Source of the DNA: Clostridia bacterium | GTDB lineage: Bacteria > Bacillota > Clostridia > Oscillospirales > Acutalibacteraceae | Length of the DNA stretch: 64,000 bases | Reading direction: 5' to 3' | NCBI GenBank assembly: GCA_017397105.1 | Contig: JAFQKF010000033.1 | Location: 1 to 64,000 of the forward strand | Shown: one piece after another, positions 8,439-16,176 of the stretch | How the letters are laid out: each line of letters starts with the position of its first letter | Position numbering within the stretch: the stretch's first letter is position 1 | The notes under the pieces: generated by a model | Database searches by the model: none | Seen by the model: only the letters and a program-made list of their open reading frames with translations | Told to the model about the DNA's origin: nothing | Made by a program: the position numbers and the translations under genes

Positions 8439-8986
8439 CAGTTTTCTCCTCCTTCCATAGCTTTGATTTCATCTCTGATTTTTGCCGCAAGCTCAAAATT
8501 CTGCTCTGCTACAGCCTGCTGCATCTGAGCCTGAAGCTCTTCGATTTTTTCTGAAACTGTTTTTACTGTTTCCTTAACGGGTTGCTCTTCAACGGCTTCG
8601 GGCGCAGATTCGATTTTTGTTATTCCTCTGCTTACCTTGCCTGAATGGCGGATTTTTCCGTGAATTCTCTGCAAAGAAGGGAGCAGCTTATCATAAAAGG
8701 TTTCATAGCATTGCGCACAGCCCACCTTGCCTTCTCTTACGATATCGTTGAAGGTGAATGAGCATTTCGGACAGCGCCCTGCGGCAGACTGACCCGCTGA
8801 AGGAAGCGTATCTCCGAAGAAATTCCCGAAAAATTCCGAGAGGTTGAGGCTGAAATCGGAAAACATATCTCCGTAGCCCAGATGCTTTGCACAGTCGGAG
8901 CAAAGATGAGTCTGGGTCATTTTGCCGTTGATAATTTGTTTGATGTGAGTGGTAGCTTCGCTTTTTTCGCAATTCTGGCACAGCAT
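8438..8986 (-). CDS. mcsA: McsA, zinc-finger activator of McsB
   Basis: A 182-residue adaptor that activates the McsB arginine kinase. Three CxxC pairs are visible in order (Cys3/6 and Cys29/32 as one zinc site; Cys72/75 with Cys90/93 as another). A charged linker follows, then a C-terminal UVR motif (about 146-180) containing FELAAKIRDEIKAM, which matches the ClpC linker almost word for word. It lies between ctsR and mcsB on the minus strand. Confidence 0.95.
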   Translation of the reverse strand: MLCQNCEKSEATTHIKQIINGKMTQTHLCSDCAKHLGYGDMFSDFSLNLSEFFGNFFGDTLPSAGQSAAGRCPKCSFTFNDIVREGKVGCAQCYETFYDKLLPSLQRIHGKIRHSGKVSRGITKIESAPEAVEEQPVKETVKTVSEKIEELQAQMQQAVAEQNFELAAKIRDEIKAMEGGEN

Positions 8987-9009
8987 AATTCAATCATCCT
9001 TTCCTGTTT

Positions 9010-9468
9010 TTATTCATTTACGTTTGCGGCAGAAAGAAGCATCTGCTTGAATATTGAAGCCCTTACCGTGTCACGGTATTCGGGCGGCAGGGGTCTTAAC
9101 GAGTTCTCCGAAATTGCGGCAAGTATAAGCTGTGCCGCTTCCTTTTTAATAAGGTTTTGCTGAGTTAGATTGAGCACGAACGCACGGCAGCTCATATAAT
9201 CGATAGCGCTTCCTACAGAGTTTACGGCGTGCATTATCATTTTGTCGGCATCAAGCTGAAGCCTTGTAATTTTGATGTAACCGCCGCCGCCTCGTCTGCT
9301 TTCCACGATGTAGCCGTGCTCGGGGGTGAAGCGTGAGGATATAACGTAATTAATCTGACTGGGTACGCATCCGAGCGTCTGAGCAAGCTCGTTGCGCTGA
9401 ATTTCGGTAGAGCCGCTGTCGGCAAGCATTTCCATAAGGATGCGTGCGATTTCACTGCTTAAGCTCAT
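9010..9468 (-). CDS. ctsR: CtsR transcriptional repressor of class III heat-shock genes
   Basis: A 152-residue dimeric winged-helix repressor that controls clp genes and its own operon. The N-terminal HTH (about 1-50, with NELAQTLGCVPSQINYVI) is followed by a wing with the tetraglycine loop RRGGGGY (Gly60-63), known in Bacillus CtsR as the heat-sensing element. The C-terminal helical half is the McsB-regulated dimer domain. It is the first gene of the operon, and three CtsR-type operators overlap its promoter, so autorepression is expected. Confidence 0.95.
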   Translation of the reverse strand: MSLSSEIARILMEMLADSGSTEIQRNELAQTLGCVPSQINYVISSRFTPEHGYIVESRRGGGGYIKITRLQLDADKMIMHAVNSVGSAIDYMSCRAFVLNLTQQNLIKKEAAQLILAAISENSLRPLPPEYRDTVRASIFKQMLLSAANVNE

Positions 9469-9497
9469 ATTATCAATCCTTTCGGGGTTGATTTGTC

Positions 9498-9514
9498 TTT
9501 GACTTTCTTTGACC
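9498..9514 (-). promoter_or_regulatory. CtsR operator 1
   Basis: On the minus strand GGTCAAAGAAAGTCAAA, an exact match to the CtsR heptad repeat (R-GTCAAA-NAN-R-GTCAAA). It covers roughly +3 to +19 of the predicted ctsR transcript. Confidence 0.88.
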
Positions 9515-9523
9515 TTTGATTAC

Positions 9524-9552
9524 ATTATAAGCTCAAGGTCAGGGAAAGTCAA
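9524..9552 (-). promoter_or_regulatory. Sigma-A promoter of the ctsR operon
   Basis: On the minus strand TTGACT (9547-9552), a 17-base spacer and a perfect TATAAT (9524-9529). The -35 box lies inside CtsR operator 2. Confidence 0.88.
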
Positions 9553-9553
9553 A
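9537..9553 (+). promoter_or_regulatory. CtsR operator 2 (overlaps the -35)
   Basis: On the plus strand GGTCAGGGAAAGTCAAA: one perfect heptad and one with changes at two positions, same 17-base pattern, opposite orientation to operator 1. Confidence 0.65.
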
Positions 9554-9570
9554 GGTCAGAAAAGGTCAAA
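9554..9570 (+). promoter_or_regulatory. CtsR operator 3 (upstream of the -35)
   Basis: On the plus strand GGTCAGAAAAGGTCAAA, directly abutting operator 2 with no gap. One heptad is perfect and the other differs at two positions. Confidence 0.65.
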
Positions 9571-9904
9571 AACGGTGGAAAACTTATCCGAAATCGCACG
9601 AAATCTCCGTTTTTCTTTGATTTGCTCACGAAATCTCGTTTTTTGCAACTTTTTTATTTTGAAGAAAAGTCAAGGATTGTCCGCCGTAATATCTATATTT
9701 TATTACAGTTGATGCCTTAAATATGCAAGAAAAATCAGTGTTAAATAAAAAATCAGCCGCCCTGTACAGAGCGACTGAAAAGATTTTTTCAAAAAGCTGT
9801 AACACATCCTGCGCCGCAGACATAATCTGTCAATGAAAGCGGCTCCGATTCGCCGGCCGGGAAACGGAAGCTGTTCTCAATAGCATACAGGTAGGAGGGT
9901 AAAT
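9571..9904. other. Intergenic stretch between the ctsR promoter and the cysteine-rich ORF
   Basis: About 330 bases without a convincing gene. It contains the back side of the CtsR operators, an AT-rich stretch, the hairpin at 9754-9777, and the leader of the small ORF at 9905. An unsupported 37-codon frame (9723-9836, no Shine-Dalgarno) crosses the hairpin. I could not place a good plus-strand promoter for the cysteine-rich ORF. Confidence 0.5.
9742..9777 (-). terminator. Minus-strand terminator, probably for the alcohol dehydrogenase transcript
   Basis: The stem 9754-9763/9768-9777 with loop GTAC pairs fully on the minus strand using two G-U pairs, and is followed there by ATTTTTTATTTA. On the plus strand the same positions give C-A mismatches, so the minus strand is the better reading. 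No earlier terminator is visible after the dehydrogenase stop at 10050. Confidence 0.6.
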
Positions 9905-10027
9905 ATGGGCTGCGGATGCAATAACAGTTGGCTTATCATCCTTTTAATCATCCTTTTCTGCGGTGATTGCGGTAACGGTTGCGGTTGTGCAAACACTGCA
10001 AACAACGGCTGCGGTTGCGGTTGCTGA
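9905..10027 (+). CDS. Cysteine/glycine-rich 40-residue membrane peptide
   Basis: A 40-codon ORF with an excellent Shine-Dalgarno (GGAGGG, 4 bases before the ATG). The product has 9 Cys and 9 Gly: a head MGCGCNNS, a hydrophobic core WLIILLIILF (residues 9-18), and a tail of Cys-Gly pairs ending GCGCGC. The plan resembles small 'high-cysteine' peptides annotated in other Firmicutes (chorion-class-like or YjcZ-like), which have no established function. It is not obviously part of the ctsR operon and is convergent with the alcohol dehydrogenase. Metal binding or a spore/envelope role are guesses. Confidence 0.7.
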   Translation: MGCGCNNSWLIILLIILFCGDCGNGCGCANTANNGCGCGC

Positions 10028-10049
10028 CACCGTTGACAAAGCTTTGTAA

Positions 10050-11156
10050 TTAAAGCTTAGCGAGAATTCCTGCCGCTTCCTCCTGCGTGAGACCGCCGGG
10101 GGAGGCGGTGAAATTTTTGGGTACGGCGTTGCTCCATCGCTCGGAGAAAGCTTTTGCTTCTTCGGGCGATATTTTTATTTTTATATCTGCAAGGCTGAAA
10201 ACAACCTGCTTGACCGTTTCGGCATCTTCGCCGCAAAGAGTGCAGAATTCATCGGCGAGGTCGGGCGCATATTTAAAAGCTCGGTCAAGAAAATCGGGGA
10301 AGAACGCCGCGCAAGCCGCACCGTGTGGGATGCCGTAATTTTCCGTAAGCACGTAACCCAGAGGGTGAGGGAATGCCGTGCCGCAGGTATTGATGACAAG
10401 ACCTGCGTAAATTGAGCCGAGATATATTTCGTCACGCATCTTTTCATCGGGAAGCGCATGGGTTTCATAGAAGCAGCAAAGGGCATTGAAGAGGGCGGGA
10501 ATGCATTGCTTTGCCCAGAGCTTTACCGTGCCTGTGCATTTTGCGGTGAAGAAGCCCTCTGCGGCGTGGGCAAAAGCATCAAGAGCGGTGGAAACCGTTG
10601 TGCCGTAAGGCATTGAGTAGGTGTACGAGGGGTCGCAGAATGAGATTGCGGAGTAGCAGTCTGCACCCGAAATGCTCTTTTTTCTGCCCGTTGAATCGTC
10701 GGTGAGTACGCTTACTCCCGTAACCTCACTGCCCGTGCCTGCAGTAGTGCCGACGAGGGCGGATCTGAGAGGAGCGTTCTTGTAAACACGCTTGTAAATA
10801 TCAAGGGGTTCAAGGTCGGGATTTGCGGCGTAAATTGCTATTGCTTTTGCTGAATCGAGCACCGAACCGCCGCCGATGGCGAAGATGAAATCCGCATTGA
10901 AATCAGACGCAATTCTGCCTGCTTCATGGCAGGAGGAGAGCAGAGGATTTGCGGTTATTCCATTGTATATTTTATATTCAATATTAGCTGCGCTCAAGGC
11001 GGACAAGGAATCGTCAAGTGCGCCGCTGAGCTTTGCCGAGCCTGCTCCCGTCACAACAAGGCAACGGCTTCCGAGTTCTTTGAGAAGAGAGTGATTTTCT
11101 GTTAAAGCGCCTTTGCCGTAAATGACTCTTGCGGGCATATAAATATTCTGAATCAT
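10050..11156 (-). CDS. Iron-containing alcohol dehydrogenase
   Basis: A 368-residue group III (Fe-dependent) alcohol dehydrogenase that probably reduces an aldehyde to an alcohol with NAD(P)H during fermentation. It has the GGGSVLDSAKA nucleotide loop (95-105), TTAGTGSEVT (137-146), and the expected metal ligands Asp193, His197, His264 and His278. The length is slightly short of the usual 380-390. The substrate cannot be read from the sequence; butanol, 1,3-propanediol and lactaldehyde reductases share these motifs. It is transcribed alone from a promoter in the 11.2 kb gap; ATG at 11156 with GAGGTG upstream. Confidence 0.9.
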   Translation of the reverse strand: MIQNIYMPARVIYGKGALTENHSLLKELGSRCLVVTGAGSAKLSGALDDSLSALSAANIEYKIYNGITANPLLSSCHEAGRIASDFNADFIFAIGGGSVLDSAKAIAIYAANPDLEPLDIYKRVYKNAPLRSALVGTTAGTGSEVTGVSVLTDDSTGRKKSISGADCYSAISFCDPSYTYSMPYGTTVSTALDAFAHAAEGFFTAKCTGTVKLWAKQCIPALFNALCCFYETHALPDEKMRDEIYLGSIYAGLVINTCGTAFPHPLGYVLTENYGIPHGAACAAFFPDFLDRAFKYAPDLADEFCTLCGEDAETVKQVVFSLADIKIKISPEEAKAFSERWSNAVPKNFTASPGGLTQEEAAGILAKL

Positions 11157-11191
11157 GGAAATTGCACCTCACTGTTTTTCTTTATAAATGT

Positions 11192-11197
11192 ATTATA
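11192..11197 (-). promoter_or_regulatory. -10 box for the alcohol dehydrogenase
   Basis: A perfect TATAAT on the minus strand, 36 bases upstream of the start codon. The hexamer 17 bases further up (TGGCAA) is a poor -35. Confidence 0.5.
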
Positions 11198-11295
11198 GCA
11201 AATTGCATAAAAAATTGCCACTATTTTTTAACGGTTGTAACATGGGAAATGTTAAAATAGAGGTTGAAAAAAGATTTCTTTTATTATAAACTTAA

Positions 11296-11324
11296 TTGAT
11301 AATACTTTAAATTAATTATATATT
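11296..11324 (+). promoter_or_regulatory. Sigma-A promoter of the apbE-rnf operon
   Basis: TTGATA (11296-11301), a 17-base spacer and TATATT (11319-11324), 22 bases before the apbE start. No later promoter is apparent before the end of rnfB, so this probably drives all nine genes. Confidence 0.7.
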
Positions 11325-11346
11325 GGCACCGTGAAAGGAAAAGGTT

Positions 11347-12348
11347 ATGCCAAAAAAGATATTGATTGCCGTTCTCTGCTGCGCAGTTGCCGTGGCTGTT
11401 GCGGCGGCTGTTTTTGTTATGCCGCAGTTTGAAAAAAGCGAAAATACGGATTTTCTTATGAATACCGTTGTGAACGCAAGGCTTGAGGGCAAGGGCAGCG
11501 AGGAAACGGCTAAGAGGATAATTAACAGAATATCTGAGCTTGAAAACAACTGCTTTTCCAGAACGGAAGAGGACTCGGATATTTACAGATTGAATAAGGA
11601 ATATTCGGCAAATCTCAGCGAAGAAACAAAGAGCGTTCTTCTCAAAGCCCTTGAGGTCTGCGAAAAAAGCTCGGGAGCTTTTGACATTACGCTTGCAGCG
11701 GTGAGCGATTTGTGGAACGAAAGCGGTCAGAGCAAGGCTTTGCCGGATTCCGGAAATCTTCAGAAAGCCGTTGAAGCATCGGGGTTTGAAAAGCTGAGTA
11801 TCAACGGAGATAATGCAACCTTGCAGACGGGTGCAGGCGTGGATTTAGGCAGCGTAGGCAAAGGCGCCGCCTGTGATTACGCAAGGGAGCTGCTTGAAGA
11901 AACGGAGGTTTCCCGTGCGGTGGTAAGCGTCGGCGGCAGTATACTGCTTTACGGCGAGGGCGATTTTACGGTAGGTATCGCCAGCCCCGAAAAGGGAAGC
12001 TCGGATTATATAGCTACTCTCACTTTGCCTTCGGGCTGTGTTTCCACCTCGGGTACTTATGAAAGATACTTTGACCTGGGTGAAAAGAGATATCATCATA
12101 TCCTTGATTCGCAGACGGGATATCCCGTTGATAACGGATTGGTGAGCGTAACCGTATGCTCGCAGGACGGGCTGCTTTCCGATGCACTTTCAACCGCTTG
12201 CTTCGTGCTCGGGATTGAAGAAGGAATGAAACTTGCTCTTGATTACGGCTGTCAGGCTGTTTTTGTAACAGATAACGGTGAAATCCATACAACAGACGGT
12301 CTTGAAAATCTGATTGATGTTACTGACAGCGGATATACGTTGGTTTAA
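11347..12348 (+). CDS. apbE: FAD:protein FMN transferase ApbE
   Basis: A 333-residue membrane-anchored enzyme that transfers FMN from FAD to a Thr/Ser in target proteins outside the membrane. Residues 5-25 are a hydrophobic N-terminal anchor with no lipobox cysteine after it. The catalytic domain shows SGAFDITLAAV, GVDLGSVGKGAACDYA, VVSVGGSILLYG, SGTYERYF, HHILDSQTGYP and the metal/flavin-binding LSDALSTA. Its targets are probably RnfG and RnfD, coded 2-4 kb downstream in the same unit. GAAAGG precedes the ATG, and the stop is 4 bases before the next start. Confidence 0.95.
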   Translation: MPKKILIAVLCCAVAVAVAAAVFVMPQFEKSENTDFLMNTVVNARLEGKGSEETAKRIINRISELENNCFSRTEEDSDIYRLNKEYSANLSEETKSVLLKALEVCEKSSGAFDITLAAVSDLWNESGQSKALPDSGNLQKAVEASGFEKLSINGDNATLQTGAGVDLGSVGKGAACDYARELLEETEVSRAVVSVGGSILLYGEGDFTVGIASPEKGSSDYIATLTLPSGCVSTSGTYERYFDLGEKRYHHILDSQTGYPVDNGLVSVTVCSQDGLLSDALSTACFVLGIEEGMKLALDYGCQAVFVTDNGEIHTTDGLENLIDVTDSGYTLV

Positions 12349-12352
12349 TATT

Positions 12353-12733
12353 ATGCAGAAAATAAAGCTTTTAAAAAAATCGGATATCATCCTTGCGGCA
12401 GTTATAGCGGTTGCTTGTGCGGCGGCTTTGATTTTTATGAGCGGCACGGCCCGGAATCTTACGGCTACGGTGTCGGTAGACGGTGAGGTTTATGAGGTTA
12501 TCGACCTTTCAAAGGTTGAAGGCGAGCTTGTTATCGTTACTCCGACTGACCCTGAAACAGTGATAAAGGCAAGCAAAAACGCCGTGTGGTTTGAAAGCTC
12601 GCAGTGTGAAAATCAGCTTTGCGTAAATTCAGGCAAACTCAGCAGAAACGGAGCGGCGGCGGCCTGTCTGCCCGCTAAAACCGTAATAACGGTGGAGGGG
12701 GCGGAAAAACCGGTTGATGCCGTGACTTACTGA
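12353..12733 (+). CDS. NusG domain II-containing membrane protein
   Basis: A 126-residue protein with one N-terminal transmembrane segment (about residues 9-29) and an outer NusG-II-type beta domain (NLTATVSVDGEVYEVIDL..). Cys-containing stretches (SSQCENQLC and AAACLP) in the C-terminal half fit the usual C-x(4)-C..C pattern of this family. Proteins of this kind sit beside rnf and apbE in many clostridia; their role is unknown. The start at 12353 was preferred over an in-frame ATG that would overlap the end of apbE. Confidence 0.82.
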   Translation: MQKIKLLKKSDIILAAVIAVACAAALIFMSGTARNLTATVSVDGEVYEVIDLSKVEGELVIVTPTDPETVIKASKNAVWFESSQCENQLCVNSGKLSRNGAAAACLPAKTVITVEGAEKPVDAVTY

Positions 12734-12734
12734 T

Positions 12735-13262
12735 ATGAAAATAAAAAATGTTGCTTTAAGAACAGCATTGTGCGCAATGCTCTGCGCGCAGGCTGCGGCA
12801 GTTGCGTGGCTTGAGGGATTACTGCCCTCGTTTGCGTGGCTGCCTCCGGGTGCAAAGCCCGGCTTTTCAAACGTTATATCAATGTTCGCCGCAGGCTCTC
12901 TCGGTTTGCCTTACGCAATGTCCGTTACTGCGGTGAAGGCGCTTTTTGCATTTGTTACAAGGGGCGCTATGGCAGGCGCTATGAGCTTTGCAGGCTCGGC
13001 CGCAAGCACCCTGCTTATGTGGCTTTTGCTCAGAATTAAAAAGCAAAGGCTCGGTTATATCGGAATATCGGTTTCCTGTGCTGTTGTTCATAATCTTGCC
13101 CAGCTTTGCGTGGCGGCGGTTATGACAGGTACGCAGAAAATCTTTTATTATGCCCCCGTTCTCGGTCTGGTTGCGATAATTACGGGAACGGTGACGGGAA
13201 TCATATTCAGGGCAGTAATGCCCGCACTGGAAAAGCAAAAAAAGTATTTTATCAGAGGATAA
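12735..13262 (+). CDS. Gx transporter family protein (heptaprenyl diphosphate synthase component I-like)
   Basis: A 175-residue integral membrane protein with five or six predicted helices. The motif LPPGAKPGFSNVISMFA near residue 36 is typical of the Gx/HepI family, relatives of ECF-type substrate-binding subunits. The substrate is unknown. It overlaps nothing, begins 1 base after the preceding stop, and precedes rnfC with a 12-base gap. Its constant association with apbE and rnf suggests it supplies or handles a flavin or quinone precursor, but that is inference. Confidence 0.85.
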   Translation: MKIKNVALRTALCAMLCAQAAAVAWLEGLLPSFAWLPPGAKPGFSNVISMFAAGSLGLPYAMSVTAVKALFAFVTRGAMAGAMSFAGSAASTLLMWLLLRIKKQRLGYIGISVSCAVVHNLAQLCVAAVMTGTQKIFYYAPVLGLVAIITGTVTGIIFRAVMPALEKQKKYFIRG

Positions 13263-13274
13263 GGAGTGATATAC

Positions 13275-14621
13275 ATGATTTCAGGCAAGTTTAACGGAGT
13301 TCTCAAAGCCGTTAAGCAGGTAAGAGGCGGAGTCAAGGTTGACCACCATAAGAACACCTCCTCCTGCGAGGTTGTAAGAATGCCTGACCCTGAAAAGGTA
13401 ATCATGCCCATGCAACAGCACATAGGGGCGCCCTGCACACCCACCGTTTCGGTAGGCGACAAGGTAGGTGTAGGTCAGGTTATAGGCGATACAGATAAAT
13501 TCGTAAGTGCGCCCATTCACGCTTCGGTTTCGGGTACTGTAAAAGCGATAGGGGATATCAAGCTTCCCAACGGCAGCCTTTCACAGGCGGTTACCATTGA
13601 ATCGGACGGCGAAAACAGACTCTGGGAGGGAGTAGAACCTCCTCAGGTGCACAACAGAGAAGATTTTATAAAAGCGGTTCGTGCTTCGGGTCTTGTAGGT
13701 CTCGGCGGCGCGGGCTTCCCTTCGTTTATAAAATTCAATTTCAAGCCTGAGCAGAATATAGATACTCTTATCGTTAACGCTGCAGAGTGTGAGCCTTATA
13801 TTACGGTTGACCACCGTGAGTGCGTTGACAATTCGTGGGATATTGTATCGAGCATTCACGTTATCTGCGAGTATTACGGCTTCAAGCAGGTAATTATTGC
13901 CGTTGAGGATAACAAACCCGACGTATTCAAGGCGATAAGCGACGTTGCAAAGACTGACGGTAACGGCGATAAAATCAAACTCATGGTGCTTAAATCAAAG
14001 TACCCTCAGGGTGCGGAAAAGATGATGGTGCAGTCTGCTACGGGCAGAAAGGTTCCTCCCGGAAAGCTTCCGGGTGACATCGGCTGCATTGTTATGAACG
14101 TTGCATCAATCGCTTTCCTTTCAAGATATCTTAAAACAGGCAAACCTCTCGTTAAGCGTTCAATGACGGTTGACGGCTCCGCAATAGCAAATCCCATGAA
14201 CGTGCGTGTTCCCATCGGTACGAATATCGGTGATATCATTGATTTCTGCGGCGGTTTCAAGGAAGAACCCTGCAAAATCATTCTCGGCGGTCCTATGATG
14301 GGTCAGGCTATTGTTTCCACAAATCTCCCCGTATGCAAGCAGAACAATGCAATCCTTGCCTTTGCAAAGGATGATACTGTGTTGAAGCCCGAGTATGACT
14401 GCATACGTTGCGGCCGTTGCGCTCAGGCTTGCCCTATGAGTCTTATGCCAACGCTTATCGTAAGATTTGCAAAGGCGAAGGACGTTGATGCCCTTAAAGA
14501 AGCAGGAATCAACGTTTGCATGGAGTGCGGCTCGTGTGCATTTGCCTGCCCTGCAGGCAAGCCCCTTGTTCAGCACATGAGGCTGGCTAAATCAATAGTA
14601 AGGGAGGCGGATAAAAGATGA
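13275..14621 (+). CDS. rnfC: Rnf complex subunit C (NADH-binding, 2x[4Fe-4S])
   Basis: A 448-residue peripheral subunit that accepts or donates electrons at NAD+/NADH in the Rnf ferredoxin:NAD+ oxidoreductase. An N-terminal barrel-sandwich part contains the VSGTVKAIGDI stretch, followed by a Complex-I 51 kDa-like NADH/FMN domain (VGLGGAGFPSFIKF, VNAAECEPYIT). Two ferredoxin motifs follow, CxxCxxCxxxCP at about 376-387 and 415-426. The ATG at 13275 has AAGGAG 8 bases upstream; an in-frame GTG at 13266 overlaps that site and is rejected. It overlaps rnfD by 4 bases (ATGA). Confidence 0.96.
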   Translation: MISGKFNGVLKAVKQVRGGVKVDHHKNTSSCEVVRMPDPEKVIMPMQQHIGAPCTPTVSVGDKVGVGQVIGDTDKFVSAPIHASVSGTVKAIGDIKLPNGSLSQAVTIESDGENRLWEGVEPPQVHNREDFIKAVRASGLVGLGGAGFPSFIKFNFKPEQNIDTLIVNAAECEPYITVDHRECVDNSWDIVSSIHVICEYYGFKQVIIAVEDNKPDVFKAISDVAKTDGNGDKIKLMVLKSKYPQGAEKMMVQSATGRKVPPGKLPGDIGCIVMNVASIAFLSRYLKTGKPLVKRSMTVDGSAIANPMNVRVPIGTNIGDIIDFCGGFKEEPCKIILGGPMMGQAIVSTNLPVCKQNNAILAFAKDDTVLKPEYDCIRCGRCAQACPMSLMPTLIVRFAKAKDVDALKEAGINVCMECGSCAFACPAGKPLVQHMRLAKSIVREADKR

Positions 14622-15619
14622 CAGCTTCAAAAATTCCGTCAGATAAAAAACTTACCGTAAGCGCTTCGCCGCATATCCGTGCGGCTTCAACGTCAAGAAG
14701 AATCATGCTTGACGTTATAATCTCGCTCGTTCCTGCTCTTATTGCATCCGGCATTTTCTTCGGCCTGCGTGCTCTTGCGGTGGTAGCGGTAACTGTAGTT
14801 GCCTGCGTTTTGTCAGAATACGTGACAAGAAGAATAATGAAACGCTCCAACACCATAGGTGACCTGAGTGCCGTTGTTACGGGTATGTTGCTTGCTTTCA
14901 ACCTGCCCTCGTCAATTCCTTTCTGGATGGCGGCTCTCGGCGGAGCGGTTGCAATAGTTGTTGTAAAACAGTTCTTCGGCGGAATCGGTCAGAACTTTGT
15001 AAACCCCGCTATTGCAGGCAGAATAGTTCTTCTTATTTCGTTTTCAACCGCCATGGCGTCATGGACTCAGCCTCTTTCGGGCTTTATGAATCTTACCGCT
15101 CCCGATGCTCTTACGGGAGCTACTCCTCTTGTTGCTTACGGCACGGATGCCGCCCCCGGATTGCTTGATATGTTTATTGGCAACAGAGGCGGCTGCCTTG
15201 GTGAAACAAGCATTGTTGCTCTGCTTATCGGCGGTGTGTATCTTGTGGCACGCAAGGTTATTTCCCCTGCAATTCCGCTGAGCTTCATCGGCACTGTTGC
15301 GGTTATTACTCTTATTGCCGAAAAGGGTGATTTTGTTGCTCTTGCTTATCAGCTTATGAGCGGCGGTCTTGTGCTCGGCGCAATTTTTATGGCAACCGAT
15401 TATGCCACAAGCCCCATCAATTTCAAGGGAAAAATCATTTTCGGTATCGGCTGCGGACTTTTTACCTGCCTTATCAGGCTGTTCGGCAGTTTGCCCGAGG
15501 GTGTATCCTTCGCAATTATCCTTATGAATATTCTTGTTCCTCACATTGAAAGAATAACAACTCCCAAGCCCTTCGGCACAGTTAAAGAGAAAAAGGCAAA
15601 GGAGGAGAAGAAGGCATGA
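14618..15619 (+). CDS. rnfD: Rnf complex subunit D
   Basis: A 333-residue integral membrane subunit with covalently bound FMN, homologous to NqrB. About nine hydrophobic helices are visible. The flavin-attachment region is APDALTGATPL with Thr169 as the likely FMN carrier, facing the outer side. A basic tail (KEKKAKEEKKA) ends the protein. It is translationally coupled on both sides through ATGA overlaps, with rnfC before and rnfG after. Confidence 0.96.
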   Translation: MTASKIPSDKKLTVSASPHIRAASTSRRIMLDVIISLVPALIASGIFFGLRALAVVAVTVVACVLSEYVTRRIMKRSNTIGDLSAVVTGMLLAFNLPSSIPFWMAALGGAVAIVVVKQFFGGIGQNFVNPAIAGRIVLLISFSTAMASWTQPLSGFMNLTAPDALTGATPLVAYGTDAAPGLLDMFIGNRGGCLGETSIVALLIGGVYLVARKVISPAIPLSFIGTVAVITLIAEKGDFVALAYQLMSGGLVLGAIFMATDYATSPINFKGKIIFGIGCGLFTCLIRLFGSLPEGVSFAIILMNILVPHIERITTPKPFGTVKEKKAKEEKKA

Positions 15620-16176
15620 AGAACGTTAAAGAATTTCTTGTTCCCACTCTTACTCTTTGCATAATCTGCCTTGTGGCGGCGGTACTTCTTGCATTAACAA
15701 ATCAGGTAACCGAGCCCAGAATTGCCGAGATTGCGGCGCAGGCACAGGAGGCGGCAAAGGCAGAGGTTATGCCTTCTGCGGCATCCTTCGGCGAAACTTT
15801 CACCGATGAAGCGAGTGGCTGCGATTATTCAGCCGCGCTTTCAGAAAACGGTGAGGTTATCGGCTATGCCGTAACAAGCACCGGCAAGGGCGGCTACAGC
15901 GGCGATATTACTCTTATGGTCGGTGTTGATGCTGACGGAAAGGTAGTTGAACTCAGCTTCCTTGAAATCAACGAAACTCCCAGTATCGGTATGAAGCTGA
16001 CGGGCAATGCCGAATGGCTTAAGCAGTTTGCAGGTCTGAGCGGCCATGCGGCACTCGGCGATAACGTTGATGCCGTTTCGGGCGCAACAAAAACTTCGCA
16101 GGGCATTACCGATGCGGTAAACAATGCCCTTAAATGCTACGATTCAATAAGCAAGGAGGTGGGCGCTGATGGCTGA
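15616..16176 (+). CDS. rnfG: Rnf complex subunit G (covalent FMN)
   Basis: A 186-residue subunit with one N-terminal transmembrane helix (about 9-28) and an outer FMN-binding domain. The ApbE target motif SGATKTS lies at 155-161 and Thr160 is the predicted flavinylation site. It is homologous to NqrC. It overlaps rnfD by 4 bases and rnfE by 8 bases. Modification by ApbE from the same operon is inferred from motif and context. Confidence 0.96.
   Translation: MKNVKEFLVPTLTLCIICLVAAVLLALTNQVTEPRIAEIAAQAQEAAKAEVMPSAASFGETFTDEASGCDYSAALSENGEVIGYAVTSTGKGGYSGDITLMVGVDADGKVVELSFLEINETPSIGMKLTGNAEWLKQFAGLSGHAALGDNVDAVSGATKTSQGITDAVNNALKCYDSISKEVGADG

Noticed and set aside
9626..9823. 65-codon minus-strand ORF between ctsR and the dehydrogenase
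   Set aside because: No Shine-Dalgarno and no recognisable protein features; it crosses a terminator hairpin.
9723..9836. 37-codon plus-strand frame with a few Cys near its end
   Set aside because: No ribosome site, and its sequence is partly the terminator stem. The cysteines look like chance.
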